Shown: positions 13,278 through 27,078, numbered from the stretch's first letter. The stretch: 64,000 bases of DNA from Halocaridina rubra (GCA_037179515.1 JAXCGZ010022647.1:100001-164000), one strand, 5' to 3'. Numbers and translations are program-made. Notes: generated from the letters alone by a model not told the origin.

Positions 13278-14690
13278 GAGTTAGGACCCAATATTTTTTG
13301 GCGACAAGCTGTCTGGATTGAATCTCAATGCTTTGAAGCTGTTTTTGACCCATTATGACCACTGTTTTTCAAGAGATGAGTGGGATTTCTAAAGCCTATG
13401 CTAGGCTAGGTTATCGGTAGGTGTGGAACCGACAAGTTTTTGATAGGCTGTCCTATGCTGCCTATTGCTCCTGTTAGCCTAGTAGACCTATATAGATGGA
13501 GGTAATGAAGATTGGCTTTTGTTGTTTTTGAAAAATACTTCATCTGTTACCTAGGCATGCTTGACCATGGCTAGCACCAATGCAAAATTTGAGCCTTTTA
13601 ATCCCAAACTAATGAACTTTTATGTGTGGATGTCCATGCTTGAGGTACATTTTGCCCACAGTGGTATAACTGAAAGTGCTAAAAAGAAAAATTGCTTGCT
13701 TGTTTCTCTAGGAAGTGAAATATATAGCACTCTAGCTAGTCTGTTTGCCCCAGATATGCCTCATCTTAAGAATATTTCTGATTTAGTAGAGATTTTGGAA
13801 GGTCATTTTATTGTTAAGCCTTCTTATCCCAGAAGCTTACTTCATTTTCAGCAAAGAATAGAGAAACCTGGTGAAAATCTGCATAATCTTTTGGTGATCT
13901 CAAAGTACTTGCCAAAGACTGTAGTTTTGGCAATCAGTTTGATGCTAGGGTTTGCGATCAATTGTTTATGGCTATTGAATCAGAAGTATATTTTCCTAAA
14001 TTAGCAGCAGAGAACCTAAACTTGCAAACTATGACTTCTGCCACATTGGACAGAATATTAAATTTTGAAATGCTTTTTGTGGTGAAAAACTTCCTACTCA
14101 AGTGAATACCGTGAATATTAATTCAAATAGGCTTAGGACTTACTCCTACTCCTAATGGCAAAAGAGAGACAAGTTGGCAACATTGTGGTTACCCTCATCA
14201 TGGAGAGGATTGTCACTTTTCTCATCTTTCTTGTTCAGTGTGTAACAAAAAAGGACTCTTGAAAAAAGTGGGTCGTTTTAATAAGGAAGTTCCCAGGGGT
14301 CTAAGTTTTCTCAGAGTTCCGAGAACCAAAAGTAAGGTGACGGAAAAAAATCAGCCATACCACTTTGTCAAGAAAAACAGCAAGGGTAAGAAAAAAAGCT
14401 AATTCAGTTTTTGAAAAAACCCTACTTGAAGAAGATAGGGATTGTAATCAGTTATTAAGTTTAAATGAATCTGCTCCAGTATGGAAAGAAAACAGGATAT
14501 TGAGTGTAGAAAATAACCCTACTGTAATAACCAAGAATAATTACACTTAAATGGTAAAGAAATTCCATATGAAGTTGGTAGTGGTGCTGGAGTTTCTACT
14601 TCAGGTTGTAAGTGGGTGCAGTGCTTAGCTTTACCTATGCAGAATTGTGATAAAAAATAAAGCTTATGGAAACAAGAATAAACCAATTAA
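13278..14690 (+). mobile_element. Truncated Ty3/Gypsy element: PBS, gag, zinc knuckle, protease start
   Basis: A PBS-like TTGGCGACAAG at 13299 is followed by gag from ATG 13567. A frameshift near 13920 moves gag to another frame, where FGNQFDARVCDQLFMAIESE continues it. CCHC-like Cys/His sequence (CGYPHHGEDCHFSHLSC, then CSVC) lies at 14.19-14.25 kb. The protease start LNGKEIPYEVGSGAGVST lies at 14550-14600, with Gly where the catalytic Asp of a DSG triad is expected. Homology ends by about 14690, with no RT, integrase or 3' LTR. Confidence 0.78.
13567..14004 (+). pseudogene. Gypsy gag (capsid) fragment
   Basis: MASTNAKFEPFNPKLMNFYV begins a gag-like protein with a W-containing helix (YVWMSMLEVHF) and the ILEGHFIVKPS block. 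The order is also found in the gag at 37078 (KSHFITKPS), which supports the call. The frame is lost at about 13920 and recovers in another frame to about 14090, so the gene is broken. Confidence 0.75.
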
Positions 14691-14795
14691 TATTACAAAT
14701 AAATGCAAACAAATAGAAAATAAATACTAATAAAAAAACAATCAGAATATATAATAAGAAACAATAATAAATAATTACACCTCAATCTCACACCT

Positions 14796-15577
14796 TCACT
14801 AGAATATTTACCAATTCGGTGAATGTATACAATATTATCTGGACCACATACTACTCCAAGTTTCCTCATCAGGTCTAAAACCCTAGTTTTATTGTGTTCA
14901 AGTCTCCCCTGCCATGTTGACTTCTGGGATTCACTTATATCTGAGATTATCACTGTCTTGTCTTATTAAGTGCTTAATAGTCAACTGTTTTTACATTTTT
15001 CAGTGCAATCTGCCTCACTGCCACCTTTACTGGAAATTTTGCTTTATTGCATCTGTAAAAGAAGTTTTCATGGTCTCATGTTCCATATTCAGCTCCTGAA
15101 TCTCTTTTCTCAACTGTTCGATGTTTTCCCTTATCTGGAGATTCCAAGCTGCAATCTTGCTTTCAGAAGAGAGCAATGAACTGATATTTAATTCATTCAG
15201 GTTGTCACTCATATGTTTGTTGTTATTTTCTTGTTTAGAAATTCTGGTCTCTAGTTCACTCTTTTCCCTTCCAGCTTCTTTATTCGTTTTTCAAGTTTTT
15301 TCTCTCTTTGCCTTGTGCTATTAAACTCCTCTAAAGTTCTGATTATCTCTGTAAGTGTTTCATTCTCTTTCATTTCTCTATCCATATTCCGAATTTTATC
15401 ATACAGATTTATTATAAAGGTCTCAAGGTCAGTGACTTCTTGTTTCAGGCTCCTAAGAGCTACTCCGCCTCCTTCAACCCCTGGAGATCCTCTACCACCC
15501 CTCCCCCGACCATTGGACAGGGGGTTAAAGATGTGGTGGGAGCTCTCTGCTTTTACGCTCTGGATATACGATACCAT
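14796..15577 (-). mobile_element. CR1/L2-like LINE copy E, ORF1 only
   Basis: Minus-strand pieces at 15251-15577, 15027-15212 and 14693-14953 are collinear with ORF1 of the intact element at 56538. Matching blocks include DKIRNMD-EMKENETL, EKRIKKLEG, NLNELNISSLLSSE, ISDISESQKSTWQGRLE and LMRKLGVVCGPDNIVYIHRI. An N-terminal extension before the coiled coil (about 30 residues, Gly/Arg-rich) differs from the intact copy, so the 5' part of the family is variable. No ORF2 is attached. Confidence 0.85.
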
Positions 15578-15696
15578 TTTTCTTTGAATACGATTATATT
15601 CTGTGACTTACGTTGTTAAATATAGTGAAAGGATACACATATATACAGCATTAATTGGTAACTGCGATAAACAGAAATAAAATAAATAAATAAATA

Positions 15697-15700
<4 letters not shown>

Positions 15701-15774
<74 letters not shown>
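15701..15774. repeat. (AT)n microsatellite
   Basis: AT run preceded by a short (TAAA)n stretch. Confidence 0.97.
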
Positions 15775-15778
<4 letters not shown>

Positions 15779-16035
15779 TTTTTTTTATTGTCACACCAGG
15801 ACGGGTAAAAAAAATAATAAAATAAAACAGCCCTCGTCGGACCTGGGCACGAAGAATACATAAAGTAAAGAGAAACAGAGATTAGGACTGTAATGACTTG
15901 TCAGATGTGAAGGGATAATAGGAGATGTGTAATGAATATCCAAGAATATTCCGTGTTGAGGTAGGCATAAAATAAGAACCGTAACTGAAGGAAGACTTAA
16001 CATCGAACTGTCCTGGACAGTCCTATTCAAGTTCT
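15775..16035 (-). mobile_element. Possible 3'-end relic of the second LINE family
   Basis: Read on the minus strand, the end resembles the 3' UTR of the second LINE family (CGTGCCC-GG, GGGC-GTTT, then a CCxGTCC-GTGT-AC block before an A-rich tail). Divergence is high and no coding part is recognisable. Confidence 0.35.
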
Positions 16036-16440
16036 TCTTGCTGTGATAAAATGAAAAAGACTACGTCGTCTTCAGGCCTTGAGTAGGTCCTCAAAGTATA
16101 TGGTCAGTTTGGTGCAAATTTCATATCACATATAGCAAAGAGAAAGAAACCGAAAGTAAATAAGACTATGGCAGCTCCAAACATCCCAATGGATGACTAG
16201 TCTGTAGAGTCAGCACTTTTTTGGACTCTAGTCAGCACCTTGCGTCTATTGCCCCTTAGAAGTTGATATTGGTATTTCTTGTGATTTTTGTGATAGATAG
16301 TATCAAAATAAACAAGTATGCTTGGAAATGATAGATGCAGAAAACAATGTAATAAATATAACGTATCTTATATGCCTTTAATGACTGTAATAAGGGAAAT
16401 AAATCACGGGGTGGAATGCGGTATGCAAATTACAGTTAGT
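16036..16440. other. Unassigned sequence
   Basis: No ORF or repeat signature was recognised. Confidence 0.4.
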
Positions 16441-17290
16441 GTAAATAATCCAACATTAATGAATTGAAAGCTCAGGTCTCTCTCATTGAAAGTCTGATTC
16501 AAGGGCTATATACCCAAATTGAAGAATTTTCGAGGAAAGTCAACAATAACATAGAGGAAACTGATGAAAATAGAGACAAAAAGACTATGTTAAAAATAAA
16601 AAACGAAGAACATGCTGGTGATCAAATCCACAAAGGGGGGTAGCAAGGCAGCTGAGAGCAAGAAAACAATTATGAGTAAAAAAAAAAAAACTCAAGGTGA
16701 TGAGGCGAGAGAATCTGTAAAAGGACTCCTAACTGTAAATTTTATAGACACAGAGAAGTTAGAGAATGCCATGAAAGAATTGAGGCAAGCACGGATGAAA
16801 TCAACATTTCAGTAAATGAACACATGATGAAGTCAAATAATTTAATGTATCAGAAATGATAGTACTATGGATTGTATAAATATGAAAAATATCCGTGGAT
16901 AAATAATTATATAGTAGATGGTGAAGACTTATATAGTAAAGAAATTGCAGGCAATACGAGAGAATAAAACTGCATTACGTTATCAAGTGCAGTCCAGAAA
17001 TAAGGAAAGAAGGACTTTCTGCGAGGTGTTGTACTCTATACATTTTATGCAAGAAACAGAGACAATTATAAAGTTTATCAATGTTTCAGTTGTCAAGATT
17101 TTTACCCCAAAGCAAAAAATTATAGCAAGGATTAAGTATGTGCAAAGTGTGGTTGGAAACATATACTGTGCTTGTGGAATGAACCGAAAAAGGTATAAAA
17201 ATTAGAAAACTGTGAAATGAAAAGTCATAGTAATATCCATAGAACAAATGAAATTAGATGCCCAACATGCTAAAAAAAGGTTATCGAGAA
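16441..17290 (+). pseudogene. Non-LTR ORF1 (gag-like) relic with zinc knuckles
   Basis: The 5' part translates to a coiled-coil-like, Lys/Glu-rich stretch (NELKAQVSLIESLIQGLYTQ). The 3' part, with one stop, reads YQCFSCQDFYPKAKNYSKD, then VCAKCGWKHILC, then CEMKSHSNIHRTNEIRCPTC. This spacing resembles the three Cys/His zinc knuckles of Jockey/I-type ORF1 proteins (RCYNCQ.FGH...C, CxKCG..H...C, C.NC...H.....CP). Several stops and frameshifts show it is dead. It differs from the CR1/L2 ORF1 in this window, so it represents another family. Confidence 0.6.
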
Positions 17291-17398
17291 TAAAAAATAA
17301 AATAATGCCTTAAGCTAAAAGTCTATGCTGTGGTTTAATTAATATTCAGTCTGCTGGATATTAAACCATTAAAATCAGCAATCTTATGGATAAGGATG

Positions 17399-17401
<3 letters not shown>

Positions 17402-17474
<73 letters not shown>
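17402..17474. repeat. (AT)n microsatellite
   Basis: AT run immediately 5' of the RT relic at 17475. Confidence 0.97.
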
Positions 17475-17477
<3 letters not shown>

Positions 17478-17720
17478 AATTAATTTATTGAATTGCAGTT
17501 CCTTTCGGACTTGACTTGGTGTCACAGTAAGACATGCCATTGATTACTTGAGGCAATTTAAGCCAAGAACAAACCATGATATTGGAGACGGATCTTAATA
17601 AGAAATCTGTTTCTAGCGCAGCTAGGGTGGCAGTATCAATACCGATATATAAGAAATTGTAGTCGCTGGTTGTCTCATCAGACAAGTAGAATTTTGTTCA
17701 ATTGCAGACAGCTGAAGTAA
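17475..17720 (+). pseudogene. LINE RT C-terminal relic, copy 1
   Basis: Plus-strand translation gives VTVRHAIDYLRQFKPRTN, then after stops ARVWQYQYRYIRNCS, like the VRHA...ARVWNSLPIYIRN ending of many non-LTR RTs. It is clearly homologous at DNA level to the inverted copy at 19110-19360 (shared CTCCAATATCAT, TGTTCTTGGCTTAA, GGCATGTCTTACTGTGAC on opposite strands). Both copies abut an (AT)n run at the same side. Confidence 0.6.
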
Positions 17721-17741
17721 TTAGAAAATGATCGCACAGCA

Positions 17742-17975
<234 letters not shown>

Positions 17976-17988
17976 ACGAAATACTCAC

Positions 17989-18184
17989 GATTACTACAAA
18001 CACTGGCACATTCAGTCAGAGAAGTAACAGGAACAGTCTTAAGAACTGGCAAGCTTCTTTGTCCTTCTCGTAGACGTGCAAAGAAAGAAGAAGTAGTAAC
18101 CACGGCTTCTGTATCTTCCAACATGAACAAACAAAAGAAAAACCCCACCATCGAGAACGAGATCATTGTAAACGAGAATCTCAT
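17989..18184 (-). CDS. Gene 1, first coding exon: signal peptide and PAN start
   Basis: ATG at 18184 starts a secretory signal peptide with hydrophobic core [17 protein letters not shown] and plausible cleavage after TEA (residue 27). The exon then codes residues to 65, ending ECASVCSN, the first two cysteines of a PAN/Apple-type fold. The donor GTGAGTAT follows in phase 1. Joining to the exon at 12330 yields Cys spacing C-x3-C-x5-C-x15-C with the PAN-like FNL motif after the third Cys. An upstream in-frame extension to 18274 exists, but its residues are not signal-like, so 18184 is preferred. An upstream non-coding exon is possible. Confidence 0.7.
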
Positions 18185-18274
18185 TTTCGTTTTAAGCCAC
18201 CTGAAAGTAAAGAGAAAATTTGATATGATGTTAAGGATGAAATTTTCAACATTTGAGGAGGAGTTAACACTCAA

Positions 18275-18820
18275 TATTGCAATTATTAATACCTATGTTT
18301 TCAATATTCACAGCTATGTGACATTTATTCCCAAGTTCATAGTCACTAATACCAGATATTTTTACAATTTCAAATTCAATTCTTACCCTGGCACTTGCGA
18401 TAGCATGACGCTGCACCGGCAGAAGGTAGATGGAGTCTAACTGGAAAAAATGATTTCAGGACAATATTCTTTTTAATATCATGAATATCTTCATCAAGCA
18501 TTCTCGCTTTGTATATTGTTCCTTCTCAGCTAATAATTGCAATGATAAATGTTAGAATTATTTTTTTTTTCAGCACAAGTATGTAATTTAATTCCTTCTT
18601 TTTAATGTCAGATAAAAACCTTGGAGTGAAGTGCATTGTTATATTGGACCGTCCATTAAAGAATGAATTAATACATTTGTCTCTCTTTGTTGTAACTATG
18701 AGGTGCTTTTGTTCATGATCGAAACGAGTTTGCTTTTCATTAAGCACAGTACTAGTATTTGTGTGTGCTCGCTTTGTGCTTTGACTCAGCCACTCCCCTT
18801 GCAAGGAGGATTTGGGTCAT
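18275..18820. other. Upstream region of gene 1, unassigned
   Basis: Presumed to include the promoter or 5' UTR of gene 1 (minus strand). No definite TATA or initiator was identified, and ORFs here show no recognisable domain. Confidence 0.35.
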
Positions 18821-18821
18821 A

Positions 18822-18889
18822 ATGTATGTATGTATGTATGTATGTATGTATGTATGTATGTATGTATGTATGTATGTATGTATGTATGT
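18822..18889. repeat. (TATG)n microsatellite
   Basis: Seventeen or so ATGT tetranucleotides. Frames through it give alternating YVCM/THTYI peptides that are not genes. Confidence 0.97.
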
Positions 18890-19109
18890 TGCGGGAGGGA
18901 ATTCAAAGTAGTGATAAATCTGCAGCACAATCAACGTCATTGTATTGTAATGTATTTTGTTGTAGTGCATTGTATTATATTGTATTGTACTGTGGTCGAA
19001 TCAGGGTCCGGCATCCACCCTAGGGTGTCTCATCAAACCATATCTTCACTGATATAAAGAGTACTCCCATCAGTGACATGATTCTTGCTGTGAATTACTT
19101 TTCACACTT

Positions 19110-19578
<469 letters not shown>

Positions 19579-19724
19579 TCATCTGTACAAATAGAATGGA
19601 CAATTAAACTCATTTTTTGTTTGGATTTATTTTGCCTCAAATTAAGAGTGGTTTTAGAAAAGATCCTAAACTAATTATTCATAGTGGTTTTGACATTGTG
19701 CAGGCCAATTCATCTGATGATGAA

Positions 19725-19731
<7 letters not shown>

Positions 19732-19801
<70 letters not shown>
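19732..19801. repeat. (CT)n microsatellite
   Basis: About 70 bp of CT dinucleotides. Confidence 0.97.
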
Positions 19802-19806
<5 letters not shown>

Positions 19807-19918
19807 TTCTTTTATTTTATATGCATTTCCTGTCGCTTGCCCAAGAAGAAAGCTAATATCTAATTGGTATAAAAATGTAAATTTCTTTAATCGTAGCTTA
19901 GACTCAGTATATTGAGAT

Positions 19919-20117
19919 GTAGTCGCCGTGGCTCAATCGGTAGCGTCCGCGACTCTGAGGCGTCAGGTCGAGGGTTCGCGCCCCGTCACGGTCTGAGGTT
20001 AGCAAGGGCATGCACTCAGGGTAACGATTACATCTGCCAAAACAAGTCCTTCGAAAGAAGGCAACCGTCCTAGCCCTTGTTTGAAAAGGGAGTCCGTGAC
20101 GTAAAACCGGAACCGGA
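19919..20117 (+). mobile_element. tRNA-derived SINE, copy 1, with 17-bp target-site duplication
   Basis: The head is tRNA-like: GTGGCTCAATCGGTAGCG resembles a Pol III A box/D arm, CGCGACTCTGAGGCG an anticodon arm (loop centre CTG), and GAGGGTTCGCGCCCC a B box/T arm. A roughly 125-bp unrelated body follows. ACTCAGTATATTGAGAT flanks it exactly at 19902-19918 and 20118-20134, the hallmark of LINE-mediated retroposition. The body ends in CCGGAACCGGA rather than poly(A). It is not a functional tRNA because the acceptor region pairs poorly and it continues into a SINE body. Confidence 0.88.
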
Positions 20118-20157
20118 ACTCAGTATATTGAGATATTGTATATATATTTATTGATAT

Positions 20158-20326
<169 letters not shown>

Positions 20327-20522
20327 GTAGTCACCGTGGCTCAAGCGGTAGCTTTCGCGACTCTGAGGCGTCAGGTCGAGGGTTCGCGCCCCGTCACGGT
20401 CTCAGGTTTAGCAAGGGCATGCACTCAGGGCAAGGATTACATCTGCCAAAACAAGTCCTTCGCAAGAAGGCAACCGTCCCAGCCCTTGGTAAGAAAGGGA
20501 GTCCGTGACATAAAACAGGAAC
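20327..20522 (+). mobile_element. tRNA-derived SINE, copy 2, inside (ATT)n
   Basis: Collinear with the SINE at 19919 over its whole length, including the A-box-like GTGGCTCAAGCGGTAGC, the B-box-like GGTTCGCGCC and the body AAACAAGTCCTTCG-AAGAAG. It is inserted in an (ATT)n tract, so no unique target-site duplication can be read. Confidence 0.88.
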
Positions 20523-20794
<272 letters not shown>

Positions 20795-20933
20795 TAAGTT
20801 TAAAAAAATCTAATTGTATGAGTTTCGCAAAAATGAAAGTAGAAGTATTTTTATATAATTTATTATATACTCAATCTCATTATGAATCTACTCATTTTCA
20901 TGCTTTTATATCTAAAAAAACACATTTTATACT

Positions 20934-21430
<497 letters not shown>

Positions 21431-22110
21431 AATTAAAGTTTTCTTTCACATTTTCGCACATGAAACACTTGTCTATTTTTATCGTTCAGTTGTAAATTAT
21501 TTGTTCTTGCTTTGTAGTAAATAAGTGATGCTGACCTATTATCATATAGCTTTTCTTCACTTTTCATTTCGTTGCCAAAATGAAGTCTATCACCCTCTTT
21601 GTTCCTCATTTTTGGCAAGTACTTTCTCTTTCGCAGTGATGATCATCATTTAGCTTAGTCAAATTGTAATCAACTACCCAGTCCAGTATAATTTCTCCAT
21701 TATTATTTAACTTTTATTTTCCCTTGAATCGTACGTGATCATTAACATTACCCATAATTATAATTTGTTTTTTCATTATGTAGCTTGATAAACTTTTCAT
21801 CCTTTTCCTTAAAAGAATATTCTTTTCTTTATTTTCCTTACCCTCCTCAGAAAAATAAACCAAAACAATAAAAAAAAAATTATAACTTAAATTTGCTGAT
21901 TTTCCTATATACACACGAATGTTACTTTCTTTTTTTGTCTTTTAAATCTCTCATACTCTCAATTACCGTAATATCTTCACTTAATTTTTTTACGATTTTT
22001 ATCTTTTCATGTGTTCCAGACACGAACAAAATAGTATTTACATCTAACAATTCTTCTATTTCAATAATTTTACAGTTAGTTAATACTTGTATGTCTGATT
22101 TATACCTGAT
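21431..22110 (-). pseudogene. APE-type LINE endonuclease relic, third LINE family
   Basis: Minus-strand frames give, in order, ILFVSGTHEKIKIVKKLSED (the SETH/ETK catalytic-Glu block), FFIVLVYFSEEGKENKEKN (the VVYxS strand), KKQIIIMGNVNDHVRFKGK (normally GDFNAHVG; Asp replaced by Asn), and LNDDHHCE. This is the endonuclease order of a non-LTR element distinct from the CR1/L2 family. The frame is broken several times and no RT follows on this side. Confidence 0.6.
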
Positions 22111-22135
22111 GGATCACCTGAAAAAGGAAGAAGAA

Positions 22136-22936
22136 ATGAAATTTACCCTCTTAACTCTATCAATATATTAGGAATCCATATAGCCTCTAACTTGTCTTGG
22201 AGGAATCACATAATCCAAATTTCTAAATCTTCATCCAAAAAATTGGGGGTTTTGTTTCGTTTTCGTTATTACTTTTCCTCACTGCAGTTACTTAAAATTT
22301 ACAAAGGTCTAATCCGCCCCTGCTTAGAATACTGCTCACACATCTGGGGTGCTTCTTCCTTTACTTATCTTCTTGATAGGGTTGAATCTAAGGCAGTCAG
22401 ACTCATTAATGATCCTTCTCTTACTTCTAACCTGGATTCTCTCTCTCTTCGCCGTAAGGTATCTTCCCTTTCGCTTTTCTATCGCTACTACTTCCATCGC
22501 TGCTCTGATGAGTTGGCGAGTTGCATCCCTCCTCCACTGCCGAGGCCGCGTAACACTCGCCAAGCGGCCTCACCTCACAGGTACTGTGTGGAGATTTGTA
22601 GCTCGCGGATTGGTCGGTGCAGCGACTGCTTCTTCCCATCTACCTCCAGACTCTGGAACTCTCTTCCTCCTTCTGTCTTTCCTAGTTCTTATGACCTTTC
22701 ATCCTTCAAAAAGCAGATCTATCGTCATCTCAGAGCCTAGTCCTCCATATCTCTGGGTCCTCTTTACTTTGACTATTTTTTCTGTCTGTCGTTTTCCTTT
22801 GTGTGACATTACCTCATCTCTGCCTTGCCCTTAACCTTTTTCTTTTCCTTCGTCTTGGTATTTTCTCGTGCCCGGGCCTTTGTTGATTAGGGCAGTTTCT
22901 GCCTGTCCCGGTGTCACACTCTTAAAAAAAAAAAAA
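22136..22936 (+). mobile_element. Second LINE family, copy X1 (RT C-terminus and 3' UTR)
   Basis: 5'-truncated within RT; the ORF at 22192-22740 reads SWRNHIIQISKSSSKKLGVL to FKKQIYRHLRA stop. A 3' UTR with CTCGTGCCCGGGCC and TGCCTGTCCCGGTGTCACAC ends in poly(A). It matches copies X2 (27079) and X3 (33927). The clade is uncertain (Jockey/I-like); poly(A), not a tandem tail, separates it from the CR1/L2 family. Confidence 0.88.
22192..22740 (+). pseudogene. RT C-terminal fragment of copy X1
   Basis: 182-residue open frame. LLKIYKGLIRPCLEYCSHIW and LWNSLPPSVFP are typical of the thumb/C-terminal region of non-LTR RTs. It lacks the catalytic core, so it is not functional on its own. Confidence 0.8.
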
Positions 22937-24056
22937 AGCATATAAATTTGACATATAGTACTTGGTGTAATCCAAGTCATCATGGTTAAAATCGTGCCCT
23001 CTTGTGTTGTAGAATTCATTCAGGAATGGCACCTTTAAGTATATATAATGTAAAGAGATAACCACACTAGGCGAGTCTATTGTCGTATGTAGTATCGATT
23101 TAAACTGTTTAAAACACGAAATTCAGATGAGGGATGGAGCTAGTTTTGCTGAAGACGTTCTTTGGTGTATACAACGGTGAACATATGGAATAACGGTAAA
23201 TTGTAAATATTGAAGTCTTTTCGGTGATGAAAATGTAGATTTATTCAAAGTAAGGGAATATAACATCATGAGTGTTATAGGGATTCTTTGGTTATAGGTT
23301 TGCTGAGGGGGTAATAAGTGGTAGTTTTTGGGAACGATCCAGTATGGAGTTAGGGGTGATCTAGGGAAGTGACTTAGCAGGTTTGGTTAGTTAAGATTGT
23401 TTTCGGGGACGATCATGTAATGTGAATGGTAGAGGGAGCTGAATTAGACTTTCTTGGTATTTTCTCGTGCCCGGGCCTTTGTTGATTAGGGCAGTTTCTG
23501 CCTGTCCCAGTGTCACACTCTTAAAAAAAAAAAAAAAACATATAAATTTGACATATAGTACTTGGTGTAATCCAAGTCATCATGGTTAAAATCGTGCCCT
23601 CTTGTGTTGTAGAATTCATTCAGGAATGGCACCTTTAAGTATATATAATGTAAAGAGATAACCAAACTAGACGTGTCTATTGTCGTATGGAGTGTCGATT
23701 TATATAGATTAAAACACGAAATTCAGATGAGGGATGGAGCTAGTTTTTCTGAAGACGTTCTTTGGTGTATACAACGGTGAACATATGGAATAACGGTAAA
23801 TTGTAAATATTGAAGTCTTTTCGTTGATGAAAATGTAGATTTATTCAAAGTAAGGGAATATAACATCATGAGTGTTACAGGGATTCTTTGGTTATAGGTT
23901 TGCTGAGGGGGTAATAAGTGGTAGTTTTTGGGAACGATCCAGTATGGAGTTGGGGGTGATCTAGGGAAGTGACTTAGCAGGTTTGGTTAGTTAAGATTGT
24001 TTTCGGGGACGATAATGTAATGTGAATGGTAGAGGGAGCTGATTTAGACTTTCTTG
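22854..24056. repeat. Tandem duplication, 599-bp period
   Basis: 22854-23452 is repeated at 23453-24056 in direct orientation with only scattered substitutions. Each unit starts inside the 3' UTR of LINE copy X1 (CTTGGTATTTTCTCGTGCC), crosses its poly(A) and continues into about 500 bp of flanking DNA, so the duplication postdates the insertion. Confidence 0.93.
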
Positions 24057-24294
24057 TATGTTCTAGTGGATATTGATATCTTTTTGATGTTCCTTCCTTT
24101 CCCTCCCATATAATAGTAATATTTTAGAAGATATATTATTTTTATTGACAAAGTTGGAAATATTGAATATTAATAAAAATATGCCTGGTAAACAAATAGT
24201 ATTTGTTTCACCACTTTCAGTAATAATTGAAGAGCTGTCATTCGAGTAAGGCATTATTCCAACCCTACAACTGAACATCGTTGCTTACAAAGCT

Positions 24295-24300
<6 letters not shown>
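24057..24300. other. Unassigned sequence
   Basis: No recognised feature before the AT run. Confidence 0.35.

Positions 24301-24372
<72 letters not shown>
24301..24372. repeat. (AT)n microsatellite, left flank of palindromic element
   Basis: AT run directly abutting the inverted-repeat element at 24374. Confidence 0.97.
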
Positions 24373-24373
<1 letters not shown>

Positions 24374-24375
<2 letters not shown>

Positions 24376-24495
24376 GAATAATTTTTACCCCGCCTGGGAC
24401 TTTAACCTAGGACACATAATTACTGTGCCAAGGCGCTACTAACTACACCACATGTGTCCTAAGTTCAAGTCCTGGTCGGGGTAAAAATTATTCAT
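24374..24495. mobile_element. Palindromic tRNA-like / MITE-like element
   Basis: Arms 24374-24417 and 24452-24495 are inverted repeats of 44 bp with about six mismatches (ATGAATAATTTTTACCCCG at each end). The minus strand resembles a tRNA: GTGTAGTTAGTAGCGCC (A box) and CCTAGGTTAAAGTCCC (B box); the other arm carries AAGTTCAAGTCC. AT microsatellites flank both sides. It could be a miniature inverted-repeat element preferring TA targets, or two opposed tRNA-derived SINE heads. Confidence 0.65.
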
Positions 24496-24512
24496 GTTTT
24501 CACATATGGCAA

Positions 24513-26030
<1,518 letters not shown>

Positions 26031-27074
26031 TAACTGTAACATCTCCTTTTAATTTAAGAGTGGTCACATACCTACAGGTTCTAACCTCTTAATATACAAT
26101 CAAGTTTGGCCTACTTCCTGCCATAGCCACTTCTGGGGACTCTCCACTGGAAATAGTAACAAACCTTGGATCACAGGATATATATTTAGCATAACAATCT
26201 GTCATGTTAAAGCTATCCAAAATTTTCCTTGTGTACCTTGTCTGGTTCATTTCATTGAAATTCTAACCTGTAATAAAGGAACTACCAAGAAACCATATCA
26301 TTGTAACCAAATCTGTTATCCTAAAAATTCATATATATTGTTCACACTTATTTATTAATGACATGCTACTACTAGAGTTGATCAAATCATCAACCCATAT
26401 CAGTCCTATCATGATGTTCCCTTCATATTGTTTCATATATAAACAAAGGTCAGTTTGCGATTGTTTGAATCCCTCTTTTCAATGTCTTTATTAAAAAATA
26501 CTGTTTTCACATCCATTTGGTGCATCATCAAATGCTATTTTACTACCACATATAGTAATTTGCACATTATCAGCATTTTTGCTGTTGGAGCAATTGTTTC
26601 TATGAAGTTGATGTATATCACTTGTGCATATCCCTTGGCTACATAACTAGCCTTGAACTTTCCTACACTGTTGGGTCAAAGTTTTACTTGAAATATAAAA
26701 CACCTTTCACTTACTGCTGTGTGACCCTCTGGCAGCTTAGTGAGTATGTAGGTGTTGTTGACCTTGAGCGAAGAAATTTCTTCATCCAGATCCTTCCTTC
26801 ACTCGGTTGACTCTGGAGTTGGTATGGCTTCTTGGTAGGTGACTGGTACTGGAAATGTGACATTCTGTAGCAGTGATGTAAGAAGCCCTCATATGTCATA
26901 TTAGTGACATATTGTCAATATCGTCAGTGACATGTTCTTTTGGATATCAAAGTCTGTTTCTCTCCCTTGTTGGATATCATTTCTCTGCATCTATACTTGC
27001 TCTCATTTGGGTCCTTCCATCTTCTTCCTCTTGTGGCATCTCGCCTGCAGTTACTTGAGGCTGCCCTTGCACTG
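26031..27074 (-). pseudogene. Ty1/Copia pol (RT) relic
   Basis: Minus-strand frames give, in order: MDEEISSLKVNNTYILTKLP, FKASYVAKGYAQ, FIETIAPTAKML, HQMDVKTVFFNKDIEK, MIGLIWVDDLI, WFLGSSFITG, FNEMNQTRYTRKILDSFNMT and CDPRFVTISS. These are the diagnostic Copia RT blocks (W..AM.EE, KARLVAKGY.Q, ET.AP.AK, HQMDVKTAFLNG, VDD, NQ..Y...IL..F.M). Stops and frameshifts interrupt it. The plus-strand LINE copy X2 cuts off its N-terminal side at about 27075. Confidence 0.8.
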
Positions 27075-27078
27075 CTCA

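Noticed and set aside
17485..17685. Minus-strand 66-residue frame as a middle exon of gene 1
   Set aside because: The strand that codes for RT is the opposite one, the DNA is shared with the repeat at 19.2 kb, and gene 1 exons already join in phase without it.
18526..18804. 92-residue minus-strand ORF as a gene
   Set aside because: No domain, splice support or paralogue; base composition matches the non-coding surroundings.
19919..19990. Functional tRNA gene
   Set aside because: tRNA-like head continues into a SINE body, is flanked by a target-site duplication, and arm pairing is incomplete; likewise at 20327 and 42840.
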